DNA from: Treponema sp.
GTDB taxonomy: Bacteria; Spirochaetota; Spirochaetia; Treponematales; Breznakiellaceae
Length of the DNA stretch: 58,778 nucleotides
Assembly: GCA_031278095.1 (NCBI GenBank)
Contig: JAITLC010000015.1
Coordinates: forward strand, 1-58,778
Direction: 5' to 3'
In this document: in pieces, positions 1 through 7,342 of the stretch
How positions within the stretch are numbered: the stretch's first letter is position 1
Layout: every line of letters starts with the position of its first letter
The notes under the pieces: generated by a model
What the model was told of the DNA's origin: nothing
Seen by the model: only the letters and a program-made list of their open reading frames with translations
The model's database searches: none
Translations under genes and position numbers: made by a program

Positions 1-277
1 CTGTCTTGAAGTGCTGATGCACCATGCCGATACCATTGGCAATGGCATCGGAAGGAGACTTGAAAGCAACCGGCCTGTCATTAATAAGAATCTCCCCGGA
101 ATCAGGTTTTTCAAGCCCGAAGAGGATATTCATCAGGGTCGATTTTCCCGCCCCGTTTTCCCCGCAGATGGCATGTACCTCCCCCGCCTTCACAGAAAAA
201 GACACATGATCATTTGCCTGCACCGCGGTTGAGGGATAGTAACGGTTAATGTCGCGAAATTCTACCATCGCATCCAT
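1..277 (-). CDS. Sugar/nucleoside ABC transporter ATP-binding protein (N-terminal part, cut by window edge)
   Basis: Only the first 92 codons are inside the window. They show an ABC ATPase start: Walker A GENGAGKST at about residues 39-47 and a Q-loop VHQHF near residues 86-90. The GMVHQHF form is typical of the RbsA/YufO-type double ATPases that work with BMP-family binding proteins. The start at 277 has GAGG 8 bases upstream; a second in-frame ATG lies at 268. It is downstream of and co-oriented with the BMP binding protein gene, so it probably energises uptake of the same ligand (nucleoside or sugar, inferred) at the inner membrane. Confidence 0.9.
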   Translation of the reverse strand, partial: MDAMVEFRDINRYYPSTAVQANDHVSFSVKAGEVHAICGENGAGKSTLMNILFGLEKPDSGEILINDRPVAFKSPSDAIANGIGMVHQHFKT

Positions 278-306
278 AGATAACCTCAAAAATTCAATCA
301 CAAATG

Positions 307-430
307 AGCCGGTTTCAAAACCCGGTTGGGTTTTCACCGGCTCTTACAATTTCTCAAGACTTTGGCCTTGCGAAATTTCATTTTTAAGGGTTGCTGTTCC
401 AAAACCCGGTTGGTTTCGGAACAAGCTCAA
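307..430. repeat. Composite intergenic palindromic repeat (family B), copy 1
   Basis: The gap between the binding protein gene and the ATPase gene is filled by two palindromic units. The first is a hairpin with GAGCCGGT/ACCGGCTC-like arms. The second (397-421) is a 25-base unit, TTCCAAAACC...GGTTTCGGAA. The same 25 bases occur inverted at 24147-24171, and a one-mismatch copy lies at 43146-43170. It may act as an intercistronic hairpin lowering expression of the ATPase relative to the binding protein; that role is inferred. Confidence 0.7.
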
Positions 431-431
431 A

Positions 432-1490
432 CTATTTCAGGTTATCCCACAGAGGTTCTTTCAGGGCATCGTAGACCTTGTACTCGCCGGAAAGAATCCG
501 TTTCCGGTAATCTTCAATCTGGGTCTTGATGGACGTCAATTTTGCCGTCATGTCGGCAGGGCCATTCTTTGCAAAATCATCGGCCCCGGTGTCCCAGGAA
601 ATGCCCGTAGCTCCGTCTTCAAGATCCAGGGTACGGAAACCACCTTTGTAGACACCGTTTACATAATCCTGAATAAGGCTGTAGGTGCTGTTATCTACCC
701 GCTTGATTACGCTCAGGATAATACTGCCGGGATAAAAACCATCCTGTACATTATCAACGCCGATAGCGTAGAGTTTCCGTTCCGCCGCTGCAGCCAGAAC
801 CCCTTCGCCGGAAAGCCCGGCCACCTGGTAGATGATATCGCAGCCTTCATCGTAAAGGGCGATAGCGCTCTCCTTGCCCAGAGTCGGGTTGGAGAAATCA
901 AAACCCAGGTAGTTGACATAAACCTTGGCATCAGGACGGTTTACCAAAACTCCCTGCTTGAAACCGTAAAAGAACTGGTTGATCCCGGGGGCATCGCCGC
1001 CACAGACCGCGCCAACTTTACCGGTTTTGGTAAGGGAGCCGACCGCAAGCCCGGCAAGAAAACTGGACTTGTTCACGTTGATGAGCAGAGAAGCCAGGTT
1101 GGAGGGCAGGTTGTCCGCAAAGAGTTCTGAAGGGGAACCAAACATCTGATCAGGATACTCGGTAGCCAGATCCAGCATCATCTGGGTATCAAGGCCGACC
1201 CCCAGAATGAGATCATAGCCCTTGTTGATGGCGCTCCTCATGGCGGTTTCATGTTCATGAACCCCCTGAGTTTCGATGATATCCGCCTGAACGGGAAGTT
1301 CCGCATTCGCCCGGCGTACCCCTGCCGCCGCACTGTCAACAAAGGAACGATCCCCCAAAGGACTTGGCATAACCACTGCTACAGTGATCTTTTTGGCTCC
1401 ATCCTTTGCCTGGTTATCCTTCTTGCCTCCCGCAAATACTGCGGCGGCAAGAGCCGTGACGAGAATTACGGCCAGCGCAATTTTCTTCAT
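432..1490 (-). CDS. BMP-family ABC transporter substrate-binding protein
   Basis: A 352-residue periplasmic binding protein of the basic membrane protein (BMP/Med) family. These proteins bind nucleosides or related ligands for an ABC importer. The N-terminus MKKIALAVILVTALAAAVFAGGKKD is a secretion signal that has no cysteine and ends in VFA-GG, so it looks signal peptidase I-cleaved rather than lipidated. Family-like stretches are VAVVMPSPLGDRSF, the VGVDTQMM-like ligand loop, NVNKSSFLAGLAVGSLTKTGKVG and VDNVQDGF. The ATG at 1490 is chosen over an upstream extension because AGGAG lies 8 bases before it and it begins the signal peptide. It lies 16 bases after the BtpA-like gene and ahead of the ATPase, consistent with one operon. 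Confidence 0.9.
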   Translation of the reverse strand: MKKIALAVILVTALAAAVFAGGKKDNQAKDGAKKITVAVVMPSPLGDRSFVDSAAAGVRRANAELPVQADIIETQGVHEHETAMRSAINKGYDLILGVGLDTQMMLDLATEYPDQMFGSPSELFADNLPSNLASLLINVNKSSFLAGLAVGSLTKTGKVGAVCGGDAPGINQFFYGFKQGVLVNRPDAKVYVNYLGFDFSNPTLGKESAIALYDEGCDIIYQVAGLSGEGVLAAAAERKLYAIGVDNVQDGFYPGSIILSVIKRVDNSTYSLIQDYVNGVYKGGFRTLDLEDGATGISWDTGADDFAKNGPADMTAKLTSIKTQIEDYRKRILSGEYKVYDALKEPLWDNLK

Positions 1491-1506
1491 CTTTACACTC
1501 CTTTCT

Positions 1507-2319
1507 CTATTTTCTGGCTGCCCGGACGGCATCCATTAATCGAGCTACTTTTTCCTGATCCACCATGTCAAAGAAATCATTGTTCTTTTTGAAAGTACTG
1601 CCGACAACCGCTCCATCGGCGATGGAAAGCTGTTCGGCCGCATTTTTAATGTTGACACCGGTATTGGCAAACACCGGCGTACCGGGAACGGCCTTTACCA
1701 CCTCCCGCAGCGCTTCTGTTGAGGTTACGGCTCCTGCCTTCATCCCGGAAACACAGATCATGTCGGGCTCTCCGTTAAATACCGTGGTTTTGGCAATTTC
1801 CGCGAGACTCCGCTGACCAAGGTAGGCGCTTGCCTCGGGGAGTATGTTGAACATCAGCCTGACATCCCCTGCCCCCAGACGGCTCCGCAGCCGGGCCACC
1901 GCTCCGTAGTTGGTGTCCCACAGGCCGAAATCACTGGCGTACACACCGGTAAAAATTTCCCTGACAAAAGATGCGCCAACCGCTACCGACAGTTCCACAC
2001 TTGCTCCGGCATCCCAGAGTACATTCACTCCGTAGGGTACATGAATCTCCTGCCTGAGTTCCCCAATAATCCGGGCCATCACGGTTTGTGTTATGGGTTC
2101 CACCTTGGTAAGATAGGGAAGGCTGAATTCATTGGAAAACATCACCGCATCAACGCCGCCCTCTTGCAGGGCCGCAAGGTTTTTCCGGGCCCGGTCAATA
2201 ACCCAGTTGAGCCCTTTCTTCGTATCATATTTGGGATCCCCCGGCAGCGCATCAAAATGACACATTGCTATAACCGGTTTTACCGTGCCGAAATTTTTTT
2301 TTATCCAGCCCTTACTCAT
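1507..2319 (-). CDS. BtpA/SgcQ-family TIM-barrel protein
   Basis: A 270-residue protein matching the BtpA family, which includes the photosystem I biogenesis protein BtpA and E. coli SgcQ. Features seen: the start VKPVIAMCHFDALPGDP, the segment GVDAVMFSNEFSLPY, GVNVLWDAGASVELSVAVGASFVR, and a C-terminal phosphate-binding-like FANTGVNIKNAAEQLSIADGAVVGSTFK typical of this TIM-barrel fold. Biochemical activity is not established for the family. Its position between a DeoR regulator and a BMP-type ABC transporter points to metabolism of an imported sugar or nucleoside (inferred). It is 16 bases from each operon neighbour. Confidence 0.88.
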   Translation of the reverse strand: MSKGWIKKNFGTVKPVIAMCHFDALPGDPKYDTKKGLNWVIDRARKNLAALQEGGVDAVMFSNEFSLPYLTKVEPITQTVMARIIGELRQEIHVPYGVNVLWDAGASVELSVAVGASFVREIFTGVYASDFGLWDTNYGAVARLRSRLGAGDVRLMFNILPEASAYLGQRSLAEIAKTTVFNGEPDMICVSGMKAGAVTSTEALREVVKAVPGTPVFANTGVNIKNAAEQLSIADGAVVGSTFKKNNDFFDMVDQEKVARLMDAVRAARK

Positions 2320-2335
2320 GTATATATACTCCTTT

Positions 2336-3112
2336 TTATCCGGCCCTGCTTATCCCCCGGGGATACATTACCGGGATATTGATCCGGTCAAAGATTTTGG
2401 CATAATTCTGATCGGGAGCTTCATTGCTTATCACCATGTCGATTTCATCAAGGGGACAGATCGAAGCGAAGGTCACTTTGCCGAATTTGCTTGAGTCCGC
2501 CAGTACGATAACCTGCCGGGCATTGGCGGACAGCGCCCGCTTGACCGCAATATCCTCCAGACTGTACTCGGTAACCCCGGCCTTGGCATCAATCCCGCCG
2601 ACTCCCATAAAAAACTGATCCACATGGCAGGCAGAGAGAAATTCTACCGTGCTTGCCCCCGCCAGCGACCCTTCATAGGGACGCAGAACTCCTCCCGGAA
2701 CGATTACCTTCAGGTTCGGGTGCTGCAGGCACACCAGCATGATATGGATATTGGTAGTAATGATGGTGAGACTATTTTTTGAAGTGAGCCGTTGTATCAG
2801 AGCCAGTGCGGTAGAACCGGTATCCAGTGCAATAACACTGTTATCCCTTACAATTTCAACTGCCAGATCCGCAATGATCTTTTTCTCCTCCACAAGGCTT
2901 GCTGCCCGTTCATCAAAAACCGGTTCCTGTTCCAGGCTTGCCACAGAGACTACCCCGCCGTGTACCCGGCGGGCAACGCTGTTTTCCTCCAGGATCTGCA
3001 GATCCCGGCGTATGGTCATCTCCGAAACATCAAAATGGCTGGAGAGTCCGCCAACCGAGGCAAAGCCATGCTCTTTGAGAATGTCCAGAATTTCCTGCTG
3101 TCTTTCATTCAT
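2336..3112 (-). CDS. DeoR/GlpR-family transcriptional regulator
   Basis: A 258-residue repressor with an N-terminal DeoR winged helix-turn-helix (about residues 3-58; NERQQEILDILKEHG...VSEMTIRRDLQILEE..ARRVHGG). It also has the C-terminal sugar-phosphate-sensing DeoRC domain, with the IALDTGSTALALIQRL, TTNIHIMLVC and FMGVGGIDAKAGVTEYS motifs. It is the first gene of the operon with the btpA-like gene, the binding protein and the ATPase, so it most likely controls the operon in response to a phosphorylated intermediate. A perfect inverted repeat upstream (3141-3160) is the candidate operator. The best SD-like match, AAGGA, is 14 bases from the ATG, which is rather far. Confidence 0.92.
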   Translation of the reverse strand: MNERQQEILDILKEHGFASVGGLSSHFDVSEMTIRRDLQILEENSVARRVHGGVVSVASLEQEPVFDERAASLVEEKKIIADLAVEIVRDNSVIALDTGSTALALIQRLTSKNSLTIITTNIHIMLVCLQHPNLKVIVPGGVLRPYEGSLAGASTVEFLSACHVDQFFMGVGGIDAKAGVTEYSLEDIAVKRALSANARQVIVLADSSKFGKVTFASICPLDEIDMVISNEAPDQNYAKIFDRINIPVMYPRGISRAG

Positions 3113-3140
3113 GGCAAGCCTTGTTCCTTTTCCCCCATGT

Positions 3141-3160
3141 AATGTTCAAAATCGAACATT
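3141..3160. promoter_or_regulatory. Candidate DeoR operator
   Basis: A perfect inverted repeat, AATGTTC-AAAATC-GAACATT, lies 29 bases upstream of the DeoR start. The 7-base arms and the location between start codon and upstream A/T-rich promoter-like sequence fit an autoregulatory operator. Binding is inferred. Confidence 0.6.
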
Positions 3161-3287
3161 TTACTTTTAAAATCTATCATGACCGGAAAATTTTGTCAAA
3201 TGTATTTTGGTTAAAAAATGAAAGAGGCGTCTGAGCTTGTTCCAAAATTATGCCCTGCCGGATCACCGAATTTTGAAACAGAGTCAT

Positions 3288-4112
3288 CTATCCCCAGAGC
3301 CGTAATTCCGCCCGGAAATTCACCTGAGCGGTTTCGGAAGATGTTCCGGACTTGCGGCCTTCGATAGCCAGAGCTTGTTCCACAGGGTTTTCTGCCTTAC
3401 CCTCGGCCTGCTGCAGGGCGTTAAGCCACTCTCCGGGGGCGGGAGCCTCGGGGCTGTCTTCAATGGGGCCGGTAAAAAGGCCGGTAACTTCGCCCGGCTT
3501 TATTTCATTTATAAAGTTAATGTCCAGCCGCATCCGGGAAGCCCTCTCCAGGGTTTCATATTCCATGAGATCCTGAATCCACTGGATATAGCGGGTATTG
3601 TTTACGTGGCCGTTGTAGTCGATGTCTGAATAACGGGCTGTCCGTTCGGCGGCTTTGGAGAGACCAGTCCTGACGGGGAGACCGGAACCGCCATCGATGA
3701 GAGCATCAAGCCCCTCATTGAGAGGCATGGTCGCCATGATCGCCTGGGGCCGCAGGAGCCGCCGTTTTTCAATGTCTATGATGAGCCAGCCGCTCCGTCC
3801 CCGGACAACGGGGTTGTCCTTTTCGTCCCGGATATCGTAATCCCGAAGCGCAAAAAGCTTCTCACTTCCCCGGGGCCAGGTTCGAAGAACAACCTTTTCA
3901 CCGTAACAGGGCCGCCTGTCAAACTGCACGGAGATGCGGGAGAGAATCCAGACCTGCCCCGTTTTCGCCATGGAATCCCGGCCCACGCCCAGGACTTCGG
4001 CATGGCTAATGGCAACTTTCTGGAAGAAGTCGAACGCGGAGGAAAGTGTAAGCCGGTCAGAACGGTCGATGAGCCCAAAACGCAGTTCCGCGTTTTCCTG
4101 CCAAATATTCAT
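3288..4112 (-). CDS. Acyl-ACP thioesterase (FatA/FatB type)
   Basis: A 274-residue double hot-dog acyl-ACP thioesterase that releases fatty acids from acyl carrier protein in the cytoplasm. The N-terminal hot-dog runs through SSAFDFFQKVAISHAEVLGVG, WILSRISVQFDRRPCYGEKV and TWPRG. The C-terminal half holds the catalytic region YSDIDYNGHVNNTRYIQW, with the N-x-H pair expected of FatA/B enzymes. The ATG at 4112 is chosen because GAGG stands just upstream and the protein begins like the family there; an open frame reaching 4247 encodes unrelated residues and covers the regulatory palindrome. It is monocistronic, on the minus strand. Confidence 0.85.
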   Translation of the reverse strand: MNIWQENAELRFGLIDRSDRLTLSSAFDFFQKVAISHAEVLGVGRDSMAKTGQVWILSRISVQFDRRPCYGEKVVLRTWPRGSEKLFALRDYDIRDEKDNPVVRGRSGWLIIDIEKRRLLRPQAIMATMPLNEGLDALIDGGSGLPVRTGLSKAAERTARYSDIDYNGHVNNTRYIQWIQDLMEYETLERASRMRLDINFINEIKPGEVTGLFTGPIEDSPEAPAPGEWLNALQQAEGKAENPVEQALAIEGRKSGTSSETAQVNFRAELRLWG

Positions 4113-4174
4113 AAAACCTCGGATATAATTCTGACAACATATACGGAAAACGTCAAGATTGATAGTACCAGCAG

Positions 4175-4200
4175 TTTCACATTTAGTACTAAATGTGAAA
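4175..4200. promoter_or_regulatory. Perfect 26-bp palindrome upstream of the thioesterase
   Basis: Positions 4175-4200 read identically on both strands, TTTCACATTTAGT followed by its reverse complement. The centre TTTAGTACTAAA recalls FapR half-sites (TTAGTAC), which control lipid genes in Firmicutes, but no such regulator is visible here. It sits 63-88 bases before the thioesterase start and is a likely repressor site. Confidence 0.55.
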
Positions 4201-4235
4201 AAGGGCCGTGAATTTGCCCCTAAAATCCATATATA

Positions 4236-4328
4236 GTGTCTGTCCACAAAGTCGGTTACTTTGTGGACAGGCCTTGCATTTGCGCATCTTTTCGTACCAA
4301 AACGGTACGCAAAATGCGTTCTTTAAGG
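4236..4328 (+). repeat. 93-bp interspersed repeat (family A), copy 1
   Basis: The same 93 bases, with about 11 substitutions (88% identity by my alignment), occur at 15293-15385 in the same orientation. This copy holds a perfect 12-bp hairpin CTGTCCACAAAG/CTTTGTGGACAG (4240-4270), followed by a smaller hairpin CGTACC/GGTACG. No coding content is seen. It resembles a MITE-like or REP-like element. Confidence 0.75.
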
Positions 4329-4693
4329 AAGTATAGCGTTAAATGTCAAACTGCTGTGATAATACCCCTTTTGCAGGCAGTAGAGCTATTGGTTTTTCGT
4401 CCTAAAGGATTCGCTTGCGCCGTTTTCCCCGGAAACACGCCTGCGCGTACATATTCGGGTGTATTCTTCAACTTTCGACTTTGCGATAAATTTTTCGTTA
4501 CGGTACAGTGTACTCATTTCCCGAATTGTGGATTAGTTTAGACCAAGAGGCCGGGGTATTAAACCCCTCTACACGAATCAAAATGGACCGAAAGATCGAA
4601 GGGAGGCCTCTGTTCTATACTCCATTGCCCGGTTTTGTTTTATCTATTTACAATAATGAAAATTTGATTTTCAATAGATTACCGGAGGCATAT
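4329..4693. other. Gene-free leader upstream of the rhamnosidase
   Basis: About 365 bases without a convincing gene. They contain small hairpins (GGGGTATTAAACCCC near 4554-4568, GAAAATTTGATTTTC near 4658-4672) and A/T-rich sequence suitable for promoters. A start as early as 4508 is open in frame, but the encoded residues do not resemble the enzyme family. Confidence 0.5.
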
Positions 4694-7342
4694 ATGATAA
4701 AGGCAGTTCAGCTTCGTACCGAGTACCGCGAAAATCCGATGGGGCTTCACACCGGGATGCCCCGTTTCGGTTGGAAAATTGAGTCGGATAAACAGAATGT
4801 CCTGCAGGGCGCCTATAGTCTACAGTTCTCTTCCTTTGAGGACTTTCATGCTGAACTTTGGGAGTCCGGGAAAATCGATTCAGGAGAATCGCAGTTTGTT
4901 TCCTGCAAGAGTTTGAGTTTTGCGTCCTTTGAGAAGAAATTCTGGCGGGTAAAGATTTGGGACAATCTGGGCGAAGAGAGCCCCTGGAGTGAAAGCGCCT
5001 GGTTTGAAGTTTCCATGCTTAAACAGAATGAATGGAAGGCGGCGTTTATCAGTGCGGAGGATGAAAATGCCGGAGCCTCCTCCGAAGGGACGGCGCTGCG
5101 TACGGAATTCAATCTCTCCAAAAAGATAAAATCCGCCCGTTTATATGCCTCCGCCAAGGGGATCTACGAAGCCTGGTGCAACGGGACAAGGGTGGGGGAT
5201 GAAAGGCTTACGCCGGGCTTTACCGAATATGGAAGCCGGATTCTCTTCCAGACTTTTGATGTGACTACCGCGCTTAAACAGGGGCTCAATGCGCTGGGCT
5301 TCATGGTTGGCCCCGGATGGTACAAGGGAGACATGGCCGGCTGGCTGGGTCACCGGAACTGTTTCGGCACACGTACCGCCGTTATCGCTCAGCTTCGGGT
5401 AGTGTATGAAGACGATACGGTGGAACTTGTCTGCAGCGACGGTAACTGGAAATACAATAAGGCCCCGGTGCTTTATTCGGAGATCTATCACGGCGAAATC
5501 TATGATGCACAGAAGGAAGAGTGGGGCTGGAGCGAAGCCGGTTTTACGGAGCAGAGCTGGAAACCGGCATATGTGGAAAGTAATGACGTTTCCATGTTGA
5601 AGGCGGCAGACGGGCTTCCGGTTAAAGAACAGGAACATTTCAAGGCCCTCTCTCTCTTTACCACCCCCGGCGGAGACCGGGTTATCGACTTTGGGCAGAA
5701 TATTTCAGGTTATGTACGCTTTACTGTAAGCGGCAAGGCCGGCGAGAGGGTAAAGATCCGCCATGCGGAGATTCTTGACGCAAAAGGCAACTTTTACACC
5801 GAAAACCTGCGGAAGGCCCGACAGACTATTGAGTATAGTCTCCGGGGCGAAGGGCAGGAAAGCTACAGTCCGCATTTTACCTTTCAGGGTTTCCGTTACA
5901 TTGCAGTTGATGAGTGGCCCGGAAGCCTCGATATGAACAATTTTGAAGCAATTGCGGTCTATTCGGACATGAGGCCCATGGGAAGTTTTACATCTTCCAG
6001 CGAACTTTTGAACCGGCTTGTGATCAATACCAAATGGAGCATGAAGGATAATTTTGTGGATATTCCCACCGATTGTCCCCAGAGGGATGAACGACTGGGC
6101 TGGACGGGGGATGCGCAGATATTCTGCCGTTCGGCAAGTTTTCTTATGGAAGCGGCCCCCTTCTTCAGAAAGTGGCTCCGGGATGTGGCGGTTTCCCAGC
6201 TTCCCGACGGCAGGGTGCCCCATGTGGCGCCCAATGTACTCAAGGGCTATCAGCACGGGGATTCAGCGCAGGATGAACCTGCCGGGGCCACCGCATGGGC
6301 GGATGCGGAGGTGATTATTCCCTGGACTATGTACAGGTACTTTGGAGACAGGGCCATCCTGGAAGAGCAGTACCCAAACATGAAGAAGTGGGTAGACTAT
6401 ATCCGGGGAGTTGCCGAAGGCGGAACGCTCTTCAATACGGGTTTCCATTTCGGCGACTGGGTGGCGCTGGATGCCAAAGAGGGAAGTTATCTGGGCGCTA
6501 CTCCTAACGATCTTTCCGCCACCGTCTTCTATGCTTATTCGACAGAATTACTGTCAAAGAGCGCCGCCGTTTTGGGCAAAAAGGAAGATGCCGAAACGTA
6601 TACAGAACTTCACCGGAAGATTGCCGCCTCATTCGGGGAGGAATTCTTTAGCCCCAGGGGCCGCATTGCCGCCCGGACTCAGACCGCCTGCATACTCTCA
6701 CTTTACTTTGATCTCTGTCCTCCCCATGCCCGCAAGAGGACGCTGGATACCCTGGTGGAACTCCTCAAGGAAAACACCAATCACCTGACCACAGGTTTTC
6801 TGGGAACCCCCTTTGCCTGCCGGGTACTGGCGGATAATGGTAGGCCGGATCTGGCCTATGAACTTCTGTTCAAGGAAGACTTCCCCAGCTGGCTCTACCA
6901 GGTAACCAAGGGAGCTACCACCATCTGGGAACACTGGGACGGCCTCAAGCCCGATGGAACCATGTGGAGCGCCGATATGAATTCTTTTAACCATTACGCA
7001 TACGGCGCGGTCTGCGACTGGATCTTCAGTTCCGTGGGCGGCCTTGACACCGACAGTGATACTGTTGGCTTCAAGAAGGCTCTCATAAAACCCCTGCCCG
7101 GCGGCCCCCTCGCCTGGGCGGAAACAAACTATGAATCCGCCTACGGTCTCTTTTCGGTACGCTGGGAAAAATCGGACAATGGGTTGAAGGTGGATGTAAA
7201 GGTACCCCACAATACTACTGCGCTCCTGATACTGCCTGAGGCAAAAGCGGGAACCATAGGCGGGATTGAATTCAGTCCTGCCGAAGGCGGGGCCCGGGCG
7301 GAACTCGGTTCGGGAGCCTACTCGTTTTCGTATGTCCCTTAG
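4694..7342 (+). CDS. Alpha-L-rhamnosidase (GH78)
   Basis: An 882-residue GH78 enzyme that hydrolyses terminal alpha-L-rhamnose from plant glycosides or pectin-derived oligosaccharides. Order of domains: an N-terminal Fn3-like region, two beta-sandwich domains (LRTEFNLSKKIKSARLYASAKGIYEAWCNGTRVG is the typical Bac_rhamnosid_N segment; FGQNISGYVRFTVSG follows), then the alpha/alpha barrel. The catalytic region DCPQRDERLGWTGDAQ spans residues 460-475, with the expected general acid E466. GATTIWEHWDG (740-750) carries the conserved E746. There is no signal peptide, so it probably acts on imported oligosaccharides. GGAGG lies 6 bases before the ATG at 4694. It converges on the two-component genes and is near an ABC importer. 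Confidence 0.93.
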   Translation: MIKAVQLRTEYRENPMGLHTGMPRFGWKIESDKQNVLQGAYSLQFSSFEDFHAELWESGKIDSGESQFVSCKSLSFASFEKKFWRVKIWDNLGEESPWSESAWFEVSMLKQNEWKAAFISAEDENAGASSEGTALRTEFNLSKKIKSARLYASAKGIYEAWCNGTRVGDERLTPGFTEYGSRILFQTFDVTTALKQGLNALGFMVGPGWYKGDMAGWLGHRNCFGTRTAVIAQLRVVYEDDTVELVCSDGNWKYNKAPVLYSEIYHGEIYDAQKEEWGWSEAGFTEQSWKPAYVESNDVSMLKAADGLPVKEQEHFKALSLFTTPGGDRVIDFGQNISGYVRFTVSGKAGERVKIRHAEILDAKGNFYTENLRKARQTIEYSLRGEGQESYSPHFTFQGFRYIAVDEWPGSLDMNNFEAIAVYSDMRPMGSFTSSSELLNRLVINTKWSMKDNFVDIPTDCPQRDERLGWTGDAQIFCRSASFLMEAAPFFRKWLRDVAVSQLPDGRVPHVAPNVLKGYQHGDSAQDEPAGATAWADAEVIIPWTMYRYFGDRAILEEQYPNMKKWVDYIRGVAEGGTLFNTGFHFGDWVALDAKEGSYLGATPNDLSATVFYAYSTELLSKSAAVLGKKEDAETYTELHRKIAASFGEEFFSPRGRIAARTQTACILSLYFDLCPPHARKRTLDTLVELLKENTNHLTTGFLGTPFACRVLADNGRPDLAYELLFKEDFPSWLYQVTKGATTIWEHWDGLKPDGTMWSADMNSFNHYAYGAVCDWIFSSVGGLDTDSDTVGFKKALIKPLPGGPLAWAETNYESAYGLFSVRWEKSDNGLKVDVKVPHNTTALLILPEAKAGTIGGIEFSPAEGGARAELGSGAYSFSYVP

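Noticed and set aside
249..1130. A 293-codon plus-strand open frame
   Set aside because: It is antisense to the BMP binding protein; the residues show no family features and there is no SD.
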